Shown: in pieces, positions 5,814-9,200 of the stretch | Layout of the letters: each line of letters starts with the position of its first letter | Position numbering within the stretch: position 1 is the first letter of the stretch | Origin: Actinomycetota bacterium | Lineage (GTDB): Bacteria; Actinomycetota; Thermoleophilia; Gaiellales; Gaiellaceae | Length of the DNA: 9,200 nucleotides | Reading direction: 5' to 3' | NCBI GenBank assembly: GCA_013813345.1 | Contig: JACCRW010000133.1 | Location: 1 to 9,200, forward strand | Notes under the pieces: generated by a model | Database searches by the model: none | Told to the model about the DNA's origin: nothing | What the model saw: only the letters and a program-made list of their open reading frames with translations | Program-made: the position numbers and the translations under genes

Positions 5814-7178
5814 TCACAGCACCCGCAGGTAGCGGTCGAGCTCCCACTGGGTGACCTGGATCCGGTAATCGTCCCACTCCTTGCGCTTCAGCTCGACGTA
5901 GCGCTCGTGGATGTGCTCGCCGAGCGCGCGGCGCATCAGCTCCGAGCCGGCCAGCTCGTCGACCGCCTCGCCAAGCGTCTCCGGGAGGGAGACGATTCCC
6001 CGCTCACGCCGCTGCTCCGGAGTCAGGTGATAGAGGTTCGTCTCCATCGGCGCGTCGAGCTCGTAGCCCTGCTCGATCCCCTCGAGGCCCGCGTGCAGGA
6101 GCGCCGCGAAGGTGAGGTACGGGTTGCAGGCTGGATCGGGGCAGCGAATCTCCGCGCGTGTTGCCTGCTCGGAGCCCGGCTTGTAGAGCGGGATCCGGAT
6201 CAGCGCCGAGCGGTTCCGCTGCGACCACGCCACGTAGACCGGCGCTTCGTATCCCGGCACGAGCCGCTTGTACGAGTTGACCCACTGCGCGAAGACACCG
6301 GAGAGCTCGCGCGCGTGCCGGAGCAAACCCGCGATGAACGCCTTCCCGGTCGCCGACAGGTTGTACTCGTCGTCGCCGTCGAAGAACGCGTTGCGCCCGT
6401 CCGTGAAGAGGGACATGTGCGTGTGCATTCCGGATCCGTTCTCGCCGAAGAGCGGCTTCGGCATGAAGGTCGCGTAGACGCCGTTCTTCGCCGCGACCTC
6501 CTTCACGATCAGCCGATAGGTGATCGTGGCGTCGGCCATCTCGAGCGCGGGCGCATAGCGCATGTCGATCTCGTGCTGCGACGGCGCCACCTCGTGGTGG
6601 TGGTACTCGATCGGAATCCCGACGCTCTCGAGCGCCTGGATCGTCTCGTTGCGAAGCTCGGTCGCCGCGTCGAGCGCGGTCATCGCGAAGTAGCCGCCCT
6701 CGTCGAGGGTCTCGGTGCCCGTGTTGTCCTTGAAGAGGAAGTACTCGAGCTCGGGGCCGATGTTGAAGGTGTCGAAGCCCATGCTCTGCATCCGCTCCAG
6801 TGCCTTTCGGAGCATGAAGCGCGGGTCGCCCTCGTATGGCGTCCCGTCCGGCCTGACGATGTCGCAGATCATCCGGCCGACGACGGACTCGCCCGGGCGC
6901 GCCGGCATCAACCGGAAGGTGTCCGGGTCGGGGATCGCGACCATGTCCGACTCCTCGATCGCGTTGAAGCCGGTGATCGAGGAGCCGTCGAAGCCCATCC
7001 CGTCGTCGAGTGCGGTCTCGATCTCGCCGGGCGTGATCGCGAAGCTCTTCAGATGCCCTTCCAGATCGGTGAACCAGAAGAGGACGTACTCGACCTTCTC
7101 GTCCTTGATCCGCTTCAGCACGTCCTTGCGCGCCTCCGGGTCGGACGTCGCCCGGTGCTTGCTCTCGATCATCGCCAT
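5814..7178 (-). CDS. glnA: Type I glutamine synthetase
   Basis: Makes glutamine from glutamate, ammonia and ATP in the cytosol as a dodecamer; the central enzyme of ammonium assimilation. The 454-residue product carries the expected signatures: beta-grasp N-domain with GFDGSSITGF (62-71) and ESDM (76-79), GPELEYFLF (141-149) with metal-binding Glu, HHEVAPSQHEIDMRY (194-208), ENGSGMHTHMSL (246-257), YEAPVYVAWSQRNRSALIRIP (310-330) and RAEIRCPDPACNPY (341-354). Length and C-terminus (EWDDYRIQVTQWELDRYL) resemble the shorter GSI-alpha enzymes such as B. subtilis GlnA rather than adenylylated GSI-beta, although NLYHL (381-385) keeps a Tyr at the site modified in GSI-beta. The residue matching the B. 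subtilis feedback-inhibition Arg62 is Ala73. The start is ATG at 7178-7176, with AGGAG 7 bases upstream; the frame stays open further up but lacks homology there. A compound hairpin lies between this gene and the one upstream. Confidence 0.98.
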   Translation of the reverse strand: MAMIESKHRATSDPEARKDVLKRIKDEKVEYVLFWFTDLEGHLKSFAITPGEIETALDDGMGFDGSSITGFNAIEESDMVAIPDPDTFRLMPARPGESVVGRMICDIVRPDGTPYEGDPRFMLRKALERMQSMGFDTFNIGPELEYFLFKDNTGTETLDEGGYFAMTALDAATELRNETIQALESVGIPIEYHHHEVAPSQHEIDMRYAPALEMADATITYRLIVKEVAAKNGVYATFMPKPLFGENGSGMHTHMSLFTDGRNAFFDGDDEYNLSATGKAFIAGLLRHARELSGVFAQWVNSYKRLVPGYEAPVYVAWSQRNRSALIRIPLYKPGSEQATRAEIRCPDPACNPYLTFAALLHAGLEGIEQGYELDAPMETNLYHLTPEQRRERGIVSLPETLGEAVDELAGSELMRRALGEHIHERYVELKRKEWDDYRIQVTQWELDRYLRVL

Positions 7179-7185
7179 GCGCTCG

Positions 7186-7190
7186 CTCCT
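7186..7190 (-). promoter_or_regulatory. glnA ribosome-binding site
   Basis: AGGAG on the minus strand, 7 bases before the ATG at 7178-7176. It decides in favour of this start over the more upstream in-frame options and over the second ATG at 7172. Confidence 0.75.
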
Positions 7191-7208
7191 CTCGTGATCC
7201 AACAGAAA

Positions 7209-7252
7209 GAGGCCTCGGGCAGACACGACGGAAGTCGTGCGCCCGAGGCCTC
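7209..7252 (-). terminator. Compound hairpin between the SnoaL-like gene and glnA: terminator or leader attenuator
   Basis: Outer arms GAGGCCTCGGGC (7209-7220) and GCCCGAGGCCTC (7241-7252) are exact reverse complements. Inside, CACGAC (7224-7229) and GTCGTG (7234-7239) form a second 6-bp stem closed by a 4-base loop, with a small asymmetric internal loop (AGA against C). On the minus strand it is followed by TTTCTGTT, a reasonable terminator tail. It begins 25 bases after the upstream stop codon and ends 30 bases before the glnA ATG. That leaves no room for a full glnA promoter downstream of it, so it either ends upstream transcripts or lies within the glnA leader as an attenuator. The structure is certain; its role is inferred. 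Confidence 0.75.
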
Positions 7253-7277
7253 GTCGCCTCGAAAAGACCCGCAGAGT

Positions 7278-7652
7278 CTACACGGCAAGCGGCGAGTCGT
7301 TGAGATAGAGACGATGCTGCGTGATCTTCTCGGCGGCGGTGTGGGTAATCGCGGCGACCGGAAGCGTCACCTCACGGCCGTCCTTCAGCCCGTAGGTGAC
7401 CTCGAGCCGACTGACGAAACCGCACGGGAACGGAAAGACCTCGAGGATGTCGTGTCGCAAGCTGTTCACGCTGGCCCACCATGCGGCCGCGGCGGTGGCA
7501 ATCTCGTCGCGTCCCACATACGGCGGGTAGTTGGAGACGGTGTAGGACGCGCCGGAAGCGAAGAATCCATTGAATGCCTCTGCGTCGAAGCGATCGATGG
7601 CGCCGAACAGCGCTTCGGCATCGACAGCGCGGCCTGTGAGGGTTGCGCTCAT
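7278..7652 (-). CDS. SnoaL/NTF2-like small protein
   Basis: Soluble protein of 124 residues with the size and pattern of SnoaL-like NTF2-fold proteins: an N-terminal helical part (ALFGAIDRFDAEAFNGFFASGASYTVSNYPPYVGRDEI), a WW helix (57-65), then strands LEVTYGLKDGREVTLPVAAITHTAAEKITQHRLYL. The fold hosts enzymes and binding proteins of very varied chemistry, so no substrate can be named. The ATG at 7652-7650 has AAGGG 7 bases upstream, giving a well-supported start. The gene follows the decayed permease tail and precedes the glnA hairpin. It may have its own promoter in the gap after the acetyltransferase gene, though I see no clear one. Confidence 0.8.
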   Translation of the reverse strand: MSATLTGRAVDAEALFGAIDRFDAEAFNGFFASGASYTVSNYPPYVGRDEIATAAAAWWASVNSLRHDILEVFPFPCGFVSRLEVTYGLKDGREVTLPVAAITHTAAEKITQHRLYLNDSPLAV

Positions 7653-7684
7653 GGGGTTTCCCTTCTGTTGCTGACGGCTGGCGT

Positions 7685-7829
7685 CTAATAAACGAACGAC
7701 GCAGCCGCAAATCGCATCACGCGCAGCTCCTTGCCGCGGTGGAAGCTCGCGAGCCCGACCGGAGCCGAGAAGACGCCGATCAGGAGCAGCTGCCAGATCT
7801 CGTCGAGAGCCCGGCACCTTCGATTGCGC
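7685..7829 (-). pseudogene. Decayed 3' end of an ABC-2 permease gene (partial duplication)
   Basis: Minus-strand 7822-7733 aligns with the end of the intact permease gene at 8875-8776. Over the 69 bases from GAGATCTGG onward (7801-7733 against 8844-8776) I count 62 identities by hand. The translated piece EIWQLLLIGVFSAPVGLASF matches EIWPLLVIGVVSAPIGLAIF. Just upstream, the copy lacks 10 bases between GACGA direct repeats that are present in the intact gene, which shifts the frame. After HRGKE the sequences part, and the frame ends in TAG at 7687-7685. There is no start and no complete domain, so this is a remnant and not a gene. It starts about 16 bases after the acetyltransferase stop. Confidence 0.8.
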
Positions 7830-7837
7830 GCGAGAGA

Positions 7838-8734
7838 TTACTCTGCGGGCGGGGTCGCCACAAGCTCTCGCCGCATCCGGAGACTGATCGTCCGCGTCAC
7901 ATAGCCGAGCTGCTCGTTGACGCTGCGCATGCCTTCGTTGCCCGTCTGCGTCCAGGTGATGAGCTCGCGGATCCCGTTGGCGGCTGCCCACGCGAGCTGC
8001 CGCCGCTTCAACGCCGTGGCGAGCCCGCGCCGCCGCCAGGCGCGGTCGACCGCAGTGAGGCCGTTTTCGGCCCTCGTGCCGTCGTCGTTCCAGGCGAGCA
8101 GGCCGGCGTACCCGACGACGTCTTCGCCGTCCAGCGCGACGATCGAGCCGCCGGGAAGCGTCGCCTCGTCGCGGAGCCACTCCTCGAGCGGGACGACGAT
8201 CCCACCGGTCGCAAGCGCCAGGTCGGCGTAGCCCTGGTGCGCGATCCCGTACGCGCGCTCGAGCAGCGTCGCATCGGCCGCGACCGACGAGAAGACGACA
8301 CCGTCGTACGGCGGCGCGTCCGGCTCGGCGCTCACGACGCGCACCTGCTCCACCTCCCGGTCCGACTCGGCGAAGCCATGATGGTGCGCGAACTCGATCG
8401 CACCCGGCTCCTCCGCGTGCGCGACCGCCGACTCGAAGCCGGAGGCTCGCGCATGCTCGAGGGACCGTTCGAGCACGGCGCTGCCCACGCCGCGGCGCCG
8501 GTGCTTCGGCAAGATCCTCGGCGCGACGTAGGCGCCTCCGGTCTGCGACCGATCCGCAAGCCCGCTGCCCGCGAGCTCGCCGTCCAGCTCCGCGAGCAGG
8601 AGCAGCCGGGCCGGCGCTTCGAGCGCTCGCATCTGCTCCTTGGTCGTTGCCGGCTCGTTCGGCAGCACGCGTCGCCGGACTGCGATCCACGCGTCGAGGT
8701 CGGCGTTGCTCTCAACCTGCCGGACGGCAATCAT
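7838..8734 (-). CDS. Tandem-GNAT acetyltransferase
   Basis: Soluble protein of 298 residues with two GNAT domains. The first (about 1-130) has the acetyl-CoA loop H78-R-R-R-G-V-G84 followed by a long helix and AIEFAHHHGF. The second (about 145-290) has R234-R-R-G-L-A-T240 and then NEGMRSVNEQLGY, a typical end of the GNAT core. Both pyrophosphate-binding loops look usable, so neither half is obviously dead. Double-GNAT proteins acetylate amines on small molecules or proteins; the substrate is unknown. The ATG at 8734-8732 overlaps the permease stop as ATGA, so the two are translated in a coupled manner, and a role tied to the exported compound is possible (inference). The frame extends upstream into the permease gene, but that part is a shadow. 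The stop is TAA at 7840-7838. Confidence 0.88.
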   Translation of the reverse strand: MIAVRQVESNADLDAWIAVRRRVLPNEPATTKEQMRALEAPARLLLLAELDGELAGSGLADRSQTGGAYVAPRILPKHRRRGVGSAVLERSLEHARASGFESAVAHAEEPGAIEFAHHHGFAESDREVEQVRVVSAEPDAPPYDGVVFSSVAADATLLERAYGIAHQGYADLALATGGIVVPLEEWLRDEATLPGGSIVALDGEDVVGYAGLLAWNDDGTRAENGLTAVDRAWRRRGLATALKRRQLAWAAANGIRELITWTQTGNEGMRSVNEQLGYVTRTISLRMRRELVATPPAE

Positions 8735-9200
8735 CCCGACCGCTTCAGCTTTCCGTGCTTCTTCGCGTACTGCTCGCCGCGGCGGAAGATCGCGAGCCCG
8801 ATCGGGGCCGAGACGACGCCGATCACGAGCAGCGGCCAGATCTCGTCCCACATCGTCGAGAGCCCCTGACCTTCGAGGATCGCCTCGCGGATCCCGTCGA
8901 GCGCGTAGGTCGCCGGCGAGATCACGGAGATCCACTCCATCCAGCGCGGCAGCACCTCGACCGGGTAGTAGACGCCCGAGACGACGAGCAGCATCCCCTG
9001 AGCGACGAAGCCGAGCTGGGCGCCCTTCTCCGGCGAGATCAGGGGCAGCACGGCCGTCATCACGCCGATCCCGATGAACGAGAGCGAGGCGATCACGAGC
9101 ACGACAAAGGCGGCGAAGAAGTCCGCCTGCGGCAGCTCGAGGTCGAAGAAGAACGCGACGATCACGAACAGGAGGAGCGCCCGAATCAGGCCGTAGAGGA
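8731..9200 (-). CDS. ABC-2 type transporter permease (5' end outside window)
   Basis: C-terminal 155 or so residues of an integral membrane subunit of an ABC exporter. The frame is open to the window edge (reads LYGLIRALLLFVIVAFFF), so the start lies beyond 9200; the internal GTG at 9165 is not the start. Four hydrophobic segments are visible: around ALLLFVIVAFFF, FFAAFVVLVIASLSFIGIGVMTAVLPLI, LGFVAQGMLLVVSGVYYPV and IWPLLVIGVVSAPIGLAIF. The stretch SGVYYPVEVLPRWMEWISVISPATYALDGIREAIL is the typical conserved part of ABC-2 permeases of drug or polysaccharide export. A basic tail ends the protein. An ATPase gene probably lies upstream, outside the window. The product is coupled by ATGA to the acetyltransferase, and its 3' part is duplicated at 7685-7829. 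Confidence 0.93.
   Translation of the reverse strand, partial: LYGLIRALLLFVIVAFFFDLELPQADFFAAFVVLVIASLSFIGIGVMTAVLPLISPEKGAQLGFVAQGMLLVVSGVYYPVEVLPRWMEWISVISPATYALDGIREAILEGQGLSTMWDEIWPLLVIGVVSAPIGLAIFRRGEQYAKKHGKLKRSG

Noticed and set aside
7179..7226. Longer glnA start at 7226
   Set aside because: The extra 16 residues lie over the hairpin and ribosome site and are not part of the glutamine synthetase family; AGGAG supports ATG 7178.
5654..7252. ANTAR target: two hairpins with hexanucleotide loops (A at 1, G at 4) around glnA
   Set aside because: The loops of the hairpins at 5654-5682, 5684-5718, 5735-5755 and 7209-7252 are 5, 9 (or fewer if extended), 7 and 4 bases, and none has the A1/G4 form on the minus strand. 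A link from the ANTAR regulator to glnA is not supported here.
5907..7688. Long plus-strand open frame (593 codons) opposite glnA and the SnoaL-like gene
   Set aside because: It mirrors well-recognised minus-strand genes, is full of Arg/Val/Glu/Asp low-complexity stretches, and shows no domain. Typical antisense shadow in high-GC DNA.
7278..8690. 470-codon minus-strand frame that contains the SnoaL-like gene and runs through the acetyltransferase region
   Set aside because: Only the last 124 codons resemble a protein; the rest is a shadow of the GNAT gene and of the permease remnant in another frame.
1..9200. CRISPR array, tRNA, rRNA, insertion sequence or phage genes
   Set aside because: No direct-repeat/spacer pattern, cloverleaf, transposase motif or phage-type gene was seen; the permease duplication is the only sign of rearrangement.

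Overview
The window is high-GC bacterial chromosome with short intergenic gaps. The GC-rich codon use, an ANTAR-type response regulator beside a HisKA_2 kinase, an ECF sigma factor paired with a DUF4349 membrane protein, and possible leaderless starts together suggest Actinomycetota. A deep branch such as Thermoleophilia/Gaiellales is my best guess, but that is inference from gene content and not a database result.

Layout: (1) 1-1160, plus strand: the C-terminal two-thirds or so of an ABC-F ATPase, cut by the window edge. (2) 1233-2772, plus strand: an ECF sigma factor overlapping by 8 nt a two-TM DUF4349 protein, probably its membrane-bound regulator. (3) 5133-2769, minus strand: a three-gene operon of GAF-GAF-HisKA_2 histidine kinase, Nudix hydrolase and receiver-ANTAR regulator. 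Each junction is a 4-nt start/stop overlap. The kinase/regulator pair has the architecture of mycobacterial PdtaS/PdtaR. The operon's last stop codon shares CTAG with the convergent DUF4349 gene. (4) 5134-5222: divergent promoter region with a TACAAT placed for a leaderless kinase mRNA. (5) 5223-5474, plus strand: a small PRC-barrel-like protein. (6) 5475-5813: 339 bp without a credible gene but full of inverted repeats, including a 29-bp palindrome and an adjacent 13-bp-arm hairpin. (7) 7178-5814, minus strand: type I glutamine synthetase, with a compound hairpin just upstream. (8) 7652-7278, minus strand: a SnoaL-like small protein. (9) 7685-7829: a decayed copy of the last part of an ABC-2 permease gene. 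(10) 8734-7838, minus strand: a double-GNAT acetyltransferase coupled by ATGA to an ABC-2 permease (9200-8731), which runs off the window.

How they work together: the sigma/DUF4349 pair and the kinase/Nudix/ANTAR operon are two signalling modules placed tail to tail. The first would act on transcription initiation from an envelope signal, the second on RNA-level antitermination from a cytosolic signal. Glutamine synthetase is the nitrogen-assimilation gene. It is bracketed by strong RNA hairpins, but none has the dual hexaloop form expected of an ANTAR target. The permease/GNAT pair is an export-type operon with a partial duplication of the permease tail on its far side. No wholly new system is evident. 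The items most worth a second look are the Nudix gene inside the PdtaS/PdtaR-like operon, the palindrome cluster after glnA, and the permease-tail remnant.
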